DNA of 64,000 nucleotides from Corvus cornix cornix (lineage: Eukaryota; Chordata; Aves; Passeriformes; Corvidae). Position 1 is the stretch's first letter. Every line of letters begins with the position of its first letter. This document shows, piece by piece, positions 12,657 through 24,179 of this stretch. The translations under genes and the position numbers were made by a program. Location of the stretch: positions 2,542,001-2,606,000 of the forward strand of contig NC_046341.1 of the NCBI RefSeq assembly GCF_000738735.6, in the 5' to 3' direction. The notes under the pieces are model-generated. The model saw only the letters and a list, made by a program, of their open reading frames with translations, ran no database searches and was not told the origin of the DNA.

Positions 12657-14774
12657 TGAGCAAAAGCTGACAGCGAAGCCAAAGGGACAGAGGAAGAAAT
12701 TTGGGGAGCAGATTGCTGAAAAACCACTGTGCTGAAAAACCCTTAAAATTGGGATTTTCCCTTATGGACTGAAAGAAGCCCTATTAAAATCCTATCTTCT
12801 GGAAAGCGTCAGAGAGGCAGGAGGTTGGTAAACATTATAAAAACAACCCCTCATAAAATTTTTATTGCTTTACATTTCTGTACATTTTACGGCCGGCGCG
12901 GGGGGAAAGAAGCGACAGCGATTTCTCCGCCTCGAGAGCCGGCAGGAACTTTTTTCCTCTCGCTTTGTGCTCATCCAAATAAATAAAAATGTTGAAGCCT
13001 GTTCATTTCTCAGGCTTTTGGGGGAACGATTCCATGCTCAGAAGGAGCCAAGGAAAAGCTGAAGGCTAAATGAACCTCACGACGTTAATCTGGGTGTTAT
13101 AAACAAGTATTGTCCTTTTTGGACACGGCAATACTTTTGCAACGTGTTTTATTTCATACCCACGTGTTTTCTGATTTCCAAAAAGCAGGGAAAACACTGT
13201 TAGGATTATTAACCCTTGGTATAATTATGAACCCTTGGCATAATTATTAAAAGATTTCAAATTGCTCCCCAAAATCCAGCGTAGACGTTTGCTTCCTGAG
13301 GAAGTATTTTTAGCTTCTGAATGAATCAAGTCACGGACAAAAAAAAGGTAATTGTGCTTGCAAGTAAGTATTTAAATATTTACATTTGAAATATATTTGC
13401 TGCCAGCTTCTGTTAGCGAGAAGAAAAGTAATTTGGGAAATTACAACCCTTCCTATTTCCCACATTTTTTAGGATAATAAATGCGGGGCTGAATTTAGCA
13501 TGCCCTGGAGCTTGGCTGGCCGAAATCGAAGGCAAAGAGGGAGTCCAGGATAATTCATGGAATAAAGATGCTGCTAAGGAGGGAGATCTGCAGAGCCTGG
13601 GAGGTGCTGGGGATGAAGATGAGTTTCCTTTGGGCTGGGAAGTGCCTGGGTCACTCGGAGTAGCTGTTCCTGGCATGTGGAACCAGGCAGTGGCCACCAG
13701 CCGAGCTGATTTCTCATGTGCTGACCTCAAGATATGGTGGATCTGCTCATCCTCACATGTTGGCAGCCTCAGGGCCTGAGTCATGTTCCCCAAACGCTCC
13801 AGCGGGCCAGCATGTGGAGATGATGTTTGGGGTCATGGATGTGATGCCTTTCCCTGTGTCCCAGCCTACACTCCGTGAGAAGCCACGCTGGAAAATCCAG
13901 GGTGCGTTGAGGCATCAGAGGGATGAGTGGGAAGGGGGTGTCATGAAGCCAAGGGGAGATGATTCCTGTAGATCCCAGCCCTGGGTCAGGCCATCATGCC
14001 CAGCACCTTCTGCAGGTGTTACAGGTGGCCACCCCCCTGCACATTTGCATAATTGCTAATTTATTTTTATTATTGCTCTTGTTTTTCTCGTGGCTTCCTT
14101 GGCGTTTTTATAGACAGGGCTTTCCAAGGAGAATTTTCCTGAGCAGAATGAGGAAGGAGCTCACAGGGGTCACACAAGATTCAAAACTGAAGGGGTGGTT
14201 TGGGTCCTTCCTAGCGAGGATCTTCAAATTCTTCAGATGTCAAGAAGCCACCAAAATGTTTTCCAAAACAATGTATTGGGTGTCCAGGTCACACCCACCA
14301 CGTGCTCAGCACAGGGACTCTCTGTGACCTGAGTCACTGGCACTGTCGCATCAACTTCTCGCTCATCTGAGGGTGACACCGAGTTTTGAAGTGATTCTGG
14401 GAATTCCTGGTGCTTCCTTGGATTTAAATACAGCTCTGAGGGAACTCAGTCTTGCCTAAATCATGGTCCAGAGCCTTGGCTGCTTGCAGCAGTTCCTACT
14501 TCTCCAAGATGTGGGTAAGACGTGGGATGGGACCCTCTTGTGTGATCAGAGGATAAATGTTTGGGAAGCCTGGTGAGAGCCTCTCGTGGAAGCTTCAAGG
14601 GGAGCCCAAAGTATTATCCATGTTATGATCCAAACCTGGGAAAAGCAGATTCTGTTTTATCCAGGGAAAATGTTTTTTTTTATAATCCCCATCCCAATCA
14701 GCCTGCTGGGTTTCTGCTGGTGGCCAGAGGGGCATTTCCACAGACCAACAGGCCAACATCTCTGTTTTGCCCTT
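12657..14774. other. Unique non-coding stretch, no gene seen
   Basis: No gene is supported. A very short CpG cluster occurs at about 12890-12950 (GGCCGGCGCGGGG). Frames at 13.4-14.3 kb on both strands overlap one another and carry no recognisable domain. No CR1 text, tRNA or tandem repeat was seen. Confidence 0.5.
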
Positions 14775-15190
14775 AGGTCTTAGAATCCCAGGATTATTTA
14801 GGATGGAAAAACCCTCCAAGACCATCAAGTCTAACCTGTGTCTGATCACCACCTTGTCCCCAGTCCAGAGCACCGAGTGCCACCTCCAGGGATGGACACT
14901 CCAAACCTCCCTGGGCAGTTCCAATGCCTGAGCACCCTTTCCATGGGGAAATTCCTGCTGATGTCCACCCTGAGCCTCCCCTGGCCCAGCCTGAGGCCGT
15001 TCCCTCTCCTGCTGTCCCTGTTCCCTGGGAGCAGAGCCCACCCTGGCTGAACCCTCCTGTCAGGGAGTTGTGGAGACCAAGAAGGTCCCCCCTGAGGCTT
15101 CTTTCCTCCCTCAGCCGCTCCTCACAGGATGGACTCTTGGTTCATCTCCTCTCCAGCAAGATGACCCCATAGCTTGGACCCTCTTTCCTT
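14775..15190 (-). mobile_element. CR1 LINE 3' end, about 415 bp
   Basis: The plus strand carries the reverse complement of a CR1 3' region. It begins at the terminal-repeat side (GGATTATTTAGGATGGAAAA, then CAAGACCATCAAGTCTAACC). It continues through CAGAGCACCGAGTGCCACC and the GGGATGGACACTCC and CTCCCTGGGCAG blocks to a CCTCCCTCAGCCGCTCCTCA segment. The element therefore lies on the minus strand and is 5'-truncated. This copy extends further into the 3' region than the others here. It belongs to the type with the GAGTGCCAC block, not the type with CCATGGGCAGGGAC. Confidence 0.88.
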
Positions 15191-15194
15191 GGGA

Positions 15195-18100
15195 TGCCTC
15201 ACTGAATTCCTGCAGCCGAAATCCACACTAACCAAAGAATCCTGATGACACACTTTGTGGCCACATCTGCTCTCTCACCTTCCTCGTATGACGAAAGGGA
15301 AAAACCCAAGAACCCTCTGCGATGACGCTCGGCCGTTGTTGATTTAATCGGGTTTGGGTAAATCCGTTCTTCTGCAAACACTCACCAGGGCAAGTTGTCC
15401 CTTCTTGAGCTTGTGCAAATAAAATCAGGATGCAAACACGACTGCAAACACTGTAAGTGTGTGGTTCATCCTGACATCAAGTTCCCTTCTATAACTCAGT
15501 TTCAAGTTTTGCAGTGTTTAATAGATGCTGTTGCGGTTTTTTTACCCCCAGGCTTTTTATGCCACCAAGGGAAGAGCAGAGATCTCAGCCACCAGCTTTG
15601 CTCCCTTGTTTAGCTCCCAAATTTGTATTATTATTAGTAGTAGTTCCCAATTTATAGAGGTTTTTGGGCAAAACCTGGCCCTGTTAAAATCAGTGGCCAC
15701 TTTCCCCCTGCCTTCAGTGAGGCTGGGATTTCACTCTCCCTGCTTTAAATTTCCCTGGTTGCTCCCAGTGTGAAAAGCTTTTGGTTGGGAATTTACCAAA
15801 GCCAGAAAATCAGCCTGACTCTAGAAATTCTATTGTTTACTTTAAAGCACATTTTGTTTCCATTTTGCTATAAATATGGATGAAGTGAAAATCTGCTGTT
15901 GTGGAGGGCCTGTCACTTCAGCAGCAGTTCCAGCAGGAGTTCTCACATGGTCTTTCCAACCAATGGAAAATCACTCTGGGGATGGTGGGCACAACCCTGG
16001 GAGGCACCAGCACATCCTTTGAGTGCCTCTAAAAATCAGTGGGAGCTTAAAATTACCCTGAGAGAAAAAAATATGGAATAAAATCTCACTTCTTCTTGAG
16101 AGCAAGTTGAGTGTGTGTCCCACAGAGAGGAAAAACAGCAGCAAAAATTCAGAAAGATGACAGAAATTTGTGTTTTCAGCAAATGCCTTTAATTACAGTG
16201 CAGGTTCACATGAGATGTGTTTAGATATTGGGTCTGGAGTCAAAGCTGGAGTGGAAGGATTCATTTCAAATAATATTTAAATGAGAGAATGCAGAAGGTG
16301 AGCAGAGAAATCAGACTGGTCGGGAAGCAAAACCAGAAAATAAATGTTAGCTGCTTGCACTCAGCTTCCTGGAAGGGTTTTGTAATATCTTAAGCTCTTG
16401 TTTATTCAAATTAAAATGCACCTGATCCTTGGATAAGCAGAACAAGATGAGTCCTGCCCTCCCCAGCAGGACTGGCACGTGCAGAGCAGGGCCCTGCTTT
16501 GGGTCCGTATCCCTGAAGGGTTGAAGGAGCTCCTGGAGAATCCTGGGAGAGGTAAGGGGTGACTTTAATTCACTTTTACATCTCCTCAGCCCCTCATTGC
16601 AACCTCTGCCCCTGAGAGCATTGGGGAAAGAGGTGACTTTTCAATCCTCATCTCCTGGATGGTCCCTGATAATTCCTAGGACATTATTTTGGAAGGGGGA
16701 TCACCTATCCCAGCCAAATCCCACCCTACTGCCCCAGATCTGGAATTGAGGAGCTCTCATGCCCTCAACCTGTCCTGGGATGGAGTATTTTATTCTGATT
16801 TTAAAGGAAAACCTCAATTTTATGATGTAAATTCCAAACCTGTGAAAACCAGGGAAGGTGTGAGGAGATTTGATCCTTTTCCGTGCATTTTCTCCTCGCT
16901 GCAGATGCAGGAACGCTGTGCTGAGAGGCACAAGCTCGAGGCTCTGCTGACATCTCTATGAAAAGTTGCTGTTTACAGATCTGTCAGAGATTTAGCTTTG
17001 ATGATAGAACGTTGGCAAATGTCACATGGACCTTCCCTGACACTGTTTTTCTAACAAATGGCTCTTTTTCTCTGCCGTGACTTGGAAAAAAAGAAGGAGC
17101 TTGAAAACACTCTGAACCTTAAAACCATTTGAGTTTTGTTCAGTGCCTACCAGATTCGGTTTGATAAAATACCTGACCTCCCACTCCAAACTTATCTCCT
17201 GGATTCGATGTCCCAGTGCTCGCTCTTACAGGAAAAAATCCCTTCTATTAAATATTGTGAAGCCCTGATTAAAATTAGAGTTAGAAAGGAGCTCTGTGCT
17301 GTATTTCTAGGGTGGCTGAGGCTCTCAGGATGAGCAGAGATTTTTAGGAAGACCTCAGGTATCACAAATTGTGGTTCAGCAGGGAGAAAAAATATTCTAA
17401 AGAAGGGAAAGACCCTTCCAAGTGGCAGAGGGAGGAATTCAGCTCTAGAGCTGGAAATATGGGGTGAATTTAAGGGAAATGCAGCACAGAAGGAGCCAGG
17501 AGAGCAGGAAGGGAAAAAAACCCCAAAAACTGGGAGCAGGAAGGTTTCTTTTAGGGTTTAGCATCTCTTATTTTAGAAGAGGAATCAGGGAGATGGGGAA
17601 GACACTCTGGATTTCCAGGAAACATCTCCAGCCTGCAAATTACCCTCCCACAGTTGTCCATCTGGTATCAATATTCCCTCCGTGTTTTAGGAGCTGCCTT
17701 GGGAGATGCCACAACCCAGATGATTCCAGCAGTGCCTGGGGAAGGCAGGGGGGTGGGACAGGTAAATTTTAGCTCCTGCTCTGCCACCCCTTTTCTGCGA
17801 CCACGTCACATCTGCCGCCTTGACCTGCCCTGGGTCATTGCTGGAAAATCAGCCAAGGGCTCGGAGAGAGGGAGAGGCAAATCTGGGAATGCAAGGGGTG
17901 CCTGATTCATTAAAGATGTGTGTCATTAATTAAGGGCACACGGGATGAGAGTCCTGCAGTATTTTATGAGGTTGCCAGACTGAGCTCAGCCAAGGGGGAC
18001 CAGATTTGTGGTGGAGGGGAACTCTCCCCGACGGTGACAATTTTGTGGATTGCCCACAAAGTACAATCCAAGGCCAAGAGAAATTCCTTGGTTTTGACCA

Positions 18101-19450
18101 TCTGAGGCTGTAAATGAGCTGCCAACTTCCAAAAATGCATTAATTTAGCCCACAAAAATGTGTGCTGCGCAATCAAGGAAGAGGAGGAAAACACCTCAGA
18201 GGTTGGTTTGGAGCACACCAAACCAGCTGTGTCTGGAAAAGTGGGATGACACTGCTCCACCAGCATCCAAAGTCCCTCCTTCGGGGAGGAATGTGTAAAT
18301 CTGGGGGGCCAGGTGGAGATGCTGAGATGTCCAATTATAATCTGAGTTGTTGGAGAGGCTCGGGCTTGGTTCATGAGGAGCAGGACTCAGATTTCTCTGC
18401 AGAGAACTATTCAAGATCTTGTTCATCCTTTTTTTTTTTTTCTTGGATATGGGGAAAAACATAATCGTCCCCAAAATTTCTAGGGTTTTGCTGGATCTGG
18501 TCACCACCAACAAACTCAGCACAGAGCAGGAAGGTGTCCCCTGCATCCAACCTCTCTTTCCTTACCTGTGTGAGGGAGAATCTCATCAAACCCTCCCTGC
18601 CATTCCTCTCCCAAGCAAGAAAGGTTCCCTGGACGTTGTCCAGAGCTGAACTCACTTGGCTCTGACATAAAAAACAACCAGGCTGGGCTCCAATTTTATT
18701 TACCACTCAAGCTTGCTCTCCTTAAAAAGCACATTACACTGGATTTCTGGCCAGTTATCCAATATTTTTGTTTTAATTGTCATTATTTTCTCCAGCTCAT
18801 CAGTCCTGGCAAACAGGAAATCCATTATTCACAGCAAAGTAACAGCGAGATGCAAACACGTCCCTGTCTCTGTTCCAGCTGTGTGTGGCGTGGAAAAGGA
18901 CTCGTTGAGACTTGTTCATAATTAGTCCCTTGCCTGCAATGAGCTTGATGACAAAACGGTGCCCTTGAAAGAATTTCTGCTGATGTGGATCTTGGTAATT
19001 TAAATAAATGATGGGAGATGGAAAATTGGAGGATCGGGTTTATGAGTGATCTCTGAAAATACAAAGCATCATAATTTCATCACTTAAAAATTGTAAAAAT
19101 CCACTTTTTCCAGGCTTGAAGTGCCCAAGACCCAGGAGAGGAAAAGCATTTGCTGCTGGGAAGTGATGTACACATCCTTCCTCCCATGTGTGGCAATAAG
19201 CTCATCCCTCTGGCATGGCAGTGGCTGCTCCAGGGCCATCACACCCTCAAATGCACTTCAAATATCTGAAAGTTGAGTGTTTTCCTTCACTTCCCTACTG
19301 CTTCCTAAGCTATCCAAGAGAAGAAAAAAAAGAAAAAAAAAATTCTGGATAAATACATGTGTGACAAATGCAGGTTGGCTCCATTGGTGGAGTCCAGCAG
19401 AGGGTGGATGGAGGTCTGAGGAAGGAAGAGAACACACTGGAACTGGGAAT
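15195..19450. other. Unique non-coding stretch, no gene seen
   Basis: No gene is supported. Scattered features are a T13 run at 18429-18441 and A-rich text near 19321-19342. Frames around 18.0-18.7 kb occur on both strands over the same bases, the mark of chance openness. A weak acceptor-like segment at about 16870-16905 is followed by a short 18-codon frame, which is not enough to call an exon. Confidence 0.5.
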
Positions 19451-19454
19451 GTTC

Positions 19455-19615
19455 AAGTCCGGCCTGTGACCGATCCCGAACCAGCCCAGAGCATTGAGTG
19501 CCACATCCAGGTGTTCCCTGAACATCTGCGGGGATGGGGACTCCACCACCTCCCTGGGAAGCCCATTCCAACCCTTTCCATGAAGAAATTCCTCCTGAAT
19601 CCATCACAGAATTTA
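19455..19615 (-). mobile_element. CR1 LINE 3'-region fragment
   Basis: The plus strand reads CAGAGCATTGAGTGCCACAT, then GTTCCCTGAACATCTGCGGG, GGGACTCCACCACCTCCCTG and ATGAAGAAATTCCTCCTGAA, which is a diverged CR1 3' region in reverse complement. The terminal-repeat end is missing, so the fragment is truncated on both sides. It resembles the copies at 14.8 kb and 62.1 kb more than those at 28.7 and 54.8 kb. Confidence 0.82.
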
Positions 19616-19619
19616 GCTT

Positions 19620-22600
19620 GGGTGTTGCTACCCCTCCCAAATTGGCGCAGGTGGGGAGGGGGAAACGGGGGCAATAAGTGACAACTCTCCATGAAAATCT
19701 CCCACAAAATTCCACCCATGCTCTGGCTGCCTGCTGGGCAGTATCTTCCTGCACTTTCTGTGTTTCCAAAGGAGAGTTTCTCCATGTCTCCATGTTTTCC
19801 TGGTGCTCCAGGGAAGATGCTGGCACTAAAAGGAGGAAGGCGATTCGCTTCCCTCTGCGAGTGGCCTTTCCATGGTGAGTTCATGCTCTTCCCAAAAGTG
19901 CGTGTTCACCGCTGCTGGGCCATGGCCAAAGGCAGCCTCCCCTCTCCTTCTGGGGGTGGCAACAATGCACATGTGTGTCATTTCCTGATCCCAGTGCAAA
20001 TCGCAGGATTGATGTTCACCACTGGGAAAAAAAAAAGTCCCATTTGGAAAATCAACGCCCACTCCCCTCAAAAATTCCACCTTCCAGATTGCTTCACTTC
20101 TCAGTCAAGTGCCTTGGTGCCTCATGCTCTGCACTGCCAAGGCCGTGTCCTCCTCTCCGATGACTCAGCCCCACGCTGTCCTGCTGGTCCCCGTGGGAGG
20201 GGACGGAGCTGGCGCGGCGGCGGCTCAGGGACGTCTCGCGTTCCCCACCTCCTGCACTCAGCATCTCCTGGGGGTCTCCAGGGAATTGTTCTGAGCGAGA
20301 CAACAAAGTTGGAGCACGAAATAATCTCTAAATTATCAAAATACATCAAGGCAGGGCCTTACATCCCTGACACGCTGTGCAAAGAGGAGCATCTGTAAGA
20401 GCTGTCCCACATCCAAGATTTCCCTGAGGATCTTTCCTCTCTGAATGTGCACTCACTTGAGAGCAAATCTGCTTCAACGGGGCACAGTATTTGGGATCTT
20501 GAAAAGAAAGGAAATCACCATCTAGTTGTGCATTTCCCCGCTAGAATTTCTTTGGGAAAAGAGTTTTACGTGTGGTTATTTCGGGGCATTGCGCTCCTGG
20601 AAACGCTCCACGCAGTAGGAGCCTGGAGAAGGAAAGCTTGAATCCCTTCCAGTCGCTCTATCTTGCATTGCTGCATTTTGGCAAACCCCAGAACAAATGA
20701 GTGGCAGAGGCAGATAAACAAGCTTAAGGTAAACATTATCTGCATCTCTCCCCTGATTTATAACCTACGTGCATCGCTGAAAAATCGACTCGGGTTTACC
20801 ACAGTGTTTGAAGTAATGTTATTAAGAATGGAACTTCTTAGGAAAACTCAGCCTGTTTTTAGCCCAGACATGCAATTAGGGGAATTAGTAACAAGATACG
20901 TCATCCCGAGGAACACACGGATCCAGTGGGCAGGAACCTCATGCAACCCTCTGGAAGGCAGCGCTGCTCCCAGCATATGTGAGTGCTCTCTCACAATCCT
21001 CCTCATTCCCACTGAGGAATTCTGCTCTGAGCCAGCACAGGGCCTGCTCTGAGTGCTCTGAGGATGAGGCCATGGAGTGGCTTCCTTTTTCCATGAGAAA
21101 AGGAAGAATGGAAGGGCCTTCAAAGTGTTCACACAAAGTGAGGTGTGAGGAAGCTGTAGAGGAAAGAAGGAGACCTCGTAATTCTTGTAATTCGCAGCTC
21201 TCTCCTCATGTAGGTGAGATCAGGGTTTGGGTCATGCTCCTTGCGTGGATTTTTTGGGTATTTAGGTGTGAAGACTGACAGGAAAGTCCAGTGTGAGTTT
21301 TGGATGGGGCGTGGAGGTGCAGGACAGTGCTGGGTTTGGAGAGCAACACCGTGACTTTGGAATATTAAGGAGTTCTGAAACATAAATCAAATCCCACCTG
21401 AACCCCCAAACTGCAGCAAACCTTGGCACATCCTCCTCTTTTTTGGCCTAAAAGAAGGAATAAAGGCTTGGGAAAGAAAGCATTGACTCTCCTGAGCTCC
21501 TGCCACCACCATGCAGGGTCTTGGATCATCTCCCAAAACTGCTGCTCTGCAGCTCCTTCACACCACCCCACTGCCATCAGCCTGGGACCATGGAAAATTG
21601 CAGAAGAAAGGCCAAATTTCTCCATCCTTTCTTCCTTCTAAGAGTTCCAGGAACTCCATCTGAATTTCACAAATTCAGGAGGCTTTTGGCTGGTTTGCTT
21701 AAGCCGGAATCCAAATTTTTTGGCAGCTGAACCAATCTTTGAGACGAAAGTTTGAGGTTTTGTATCACTGGCAACGATCTTTGCTTTTGGTTTTGTTTTG
21801 TTTCAGGCCTGCGGTGCTACTGGATGAGGAGCTGACCCCACATGGACCTACGTGAGGACAGCCCAGGGGATTGGGGTCTTCCCAGTCATCACTGCAAATA
21901 ATAAAAAATCCCGCAAAAATGCTGGAAAACATGAAAAGATCAATGAAGCAGGGAGAAAGAGCAAACCAAAGCTTTCTGGGTTCGTTTTTTTATTCCTTCC
22001 CTTAAGGAATAATGCATTATCTGGAAATCCCATTTTATAGCTTGGAATTTGTTTTTGTATTGGTGTCTTGCAGTCACTGAATAAAGTGCGACTGCAGAAA
22101 CCGGACACCAAAGTAACAGCAGTGGGTGGTAAATTTCTCCCTCACCACAAACATCCTTCCATCCTTGACAGTCCAGACTGAAAACATTTTGTTGTTGTTG
22201 TGCATCTCATCCTCAAGCTCAAAGAGAAATGATCAATTTGATGGGGTTTTGACCCCAAAATGTTGCTGCCTTCTTGTCCCACAAATGCCAATAGGATCCA
22301 TGCAGTGTGAAACATCCCGGGATGTTCTGGTCTGTGGAAATGGTTGTGATCCCTCTCTGTAAGCCAGATTTGAAAACACTGTTGGTTCCCTCATGTGGGA
22401 TTCCTGCAGGATTGGAGTTTGCAGGCCAAAAATGGGTTTCTCATCTGCTGGACCTGCCTGGAGAAGGTGAAGTGCAAAGTCACTGCATTTTTTTTTAAAC
22501 TTCAAAATTTTTGGCTGAAAATATCCCAGTCAGGGAAATGCTTCTCCACAGTGAGGATCCATATCCCCCCCCCAACATGCATTTGTACCTCCAGCCATGC

Positions 22601-24120
22601 ACAGCTGTGTTGTTGACCACATTTATTTCTGCAGCTGAGCTCTTGCACCGTAAACTGTGGCAGAGAAGGCTCTTGCCAGGCATCCACACAACCCCCAGCG
22701 TGCTCCAGCCCTGATTTGTGTCAGGATTCTTGCAAGGCATAAAAGCATCATCCAAACAGAGCCACTCAGAGCTCTGCTGGCTCTGCTGGCTGCACACAAC
22801 CTCTCATTTTCACTCCCAGCCTCCCCTGTGACAGAAAGCATCTCCCTGTGCCATTGGCTCCTGCACAACATCAAGGCTTGTCCTTGGAAAAGTTGCTGCA
22901 GAATAAAAATGCCACTGGAAGCACCAGTTTGTGACGGGAGCTGTGATCGAGCCCTGCTCCCATGAGCTGGGTGCAATTCCAGTGCATTTTGCTGCAAACA
23001 TTGGATGTTATGAACCTGATCCGAGACTAAAAGGAAGCAGCTCAGTGGGGGCCAAGCGTAGATGGCTGAAGGGGAAATAACTTCCCAGAGCATGAGGCTG
23101 TTGCTTAATTTTGGATTTTACTGGAGGTGGAGACATTTTATTTGAAATTTGTCCATTTCTCCTGATTTGAAAAGGCTCATTTTTCCTGGTTTCTCTTTGT
23201 GGGTTTTGTGTTGAGTTCAAAATTGAATCTGGGCACTCAAAAATGTAACGGGATATGTGCTGTCCTCAGCTCTTCCCTCGCAGGCTCTCCTGCATTCCCT
23301 GGAATTCATGGTGAGAACCGTTTTCAGCTTAATAACAGCTCTCTGCAGTCGTTTCTGCACGTAATTCCAAAGTTGGCCCAGCTCTGCAGCTGCTGTAATT
23401 CCTCTTCCTTAGCAAAACTTTGGATTTTCCCAGCTCTCAGGTGGTCCCCTTGTAGTTATTTCTCTTTTTGTTGGATGATAGGCAGTTAAATCCAGCACGA
23501 TCATTTATTTTTCCAGGGGAAATGACACCTTTGGGTTCCCCCAGCTGAGTGAGAAGCTTGGTCTCTCCCTCAAGCACTGAAGCTTTTCGGCTATAACATC
23601 CCTGGTTGTTTCAGTAATCAGATTAAGTCACAACAACAATAATCATTTCAAATATCACAATATGATAAAAACCCCACAGATCTGATTCATAGCTCTGTGG
23701 GGCAAGGAAAAGGCTGGAATTTTTACACCAACCAATGGAAAAACTTGATTTTGTTGTCTAAAATAGCCAGAAACTCTCCTTGGTCTGGTGTAAGTGCTGT
23801 GAGATTTCTTTAGGGAAGCACCTCCATCCAACAGAAAACATCGTTCAGTCAAGATTCTTCCAGAAAGTCCCATCCTCTTCCTTTTGCCTTTTTCTCCTCC
23901 CATCTTGGATGAGGGTAGGACTGAGAAGTGAGCTCTGGGGTGCTCGGGATGTGACGTCTCCATCTTCGAAGGGACACGTTGGGAACTGCCCAGCCCTGTT
24001 GGCAAACGGGTCTCTGCCCTTCGCCCTCCTCCCGCTCTGCTGCCGGGAAAAGCCAGGGAAGCTTTGTGGAAGGCTCCAGCATCAACAACCTGAGTCTAAG
24101 GGCTGGCAGCTGCCACCAGG
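19620..24120. other. Unique non-coding stretch with the longest open frame
   Basis: No gene is supported. The longest frame of the window, 235 codons at 19691-20398 on the plus strand, starts just beyond the CR1 fragment. It shows no domain, signal peptide or membrane pattern that I recognise. A GC-rich segment at 20.15-20.26 kb is CpG-dense and lengthens frames by chance. The text at 20.29-20.40 kb and 20.66-20.92 kb is repeat-free and looks like conserved non-coding DNA, but that was not measured. A C9 run occurs near 22566. Confidence 0.5.
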
Positions 24121-24124
24121 CAGA

Positions 24125-24178
24125 AAATGACCCAAATGACCCGAATGACCCAAATGACCCGAGTGACCCGAATTACCC
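24125..24178. repeat. 9-bp tandem repeat, six units
   Basis: Six consecutive 9-bp units of the type AAATGACCC, with G substitutions at the first base in some copies and one T in the last unit. Because nine is a multiple of three, one frame reads Asn-Asp-Pro repeated, which is an artefact. It is a short minisatellite, probably polymorphic. Confidence 0.93.
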
Positions 24179-24179
24179 T

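Noticed and set aside
16889..16961. Acceptor-like CTGCAG followed by an 18-codon ATG frame
   Set aside because: A weak pyrimidine tract and a very short frame; no donor or polyadenylation evidence.
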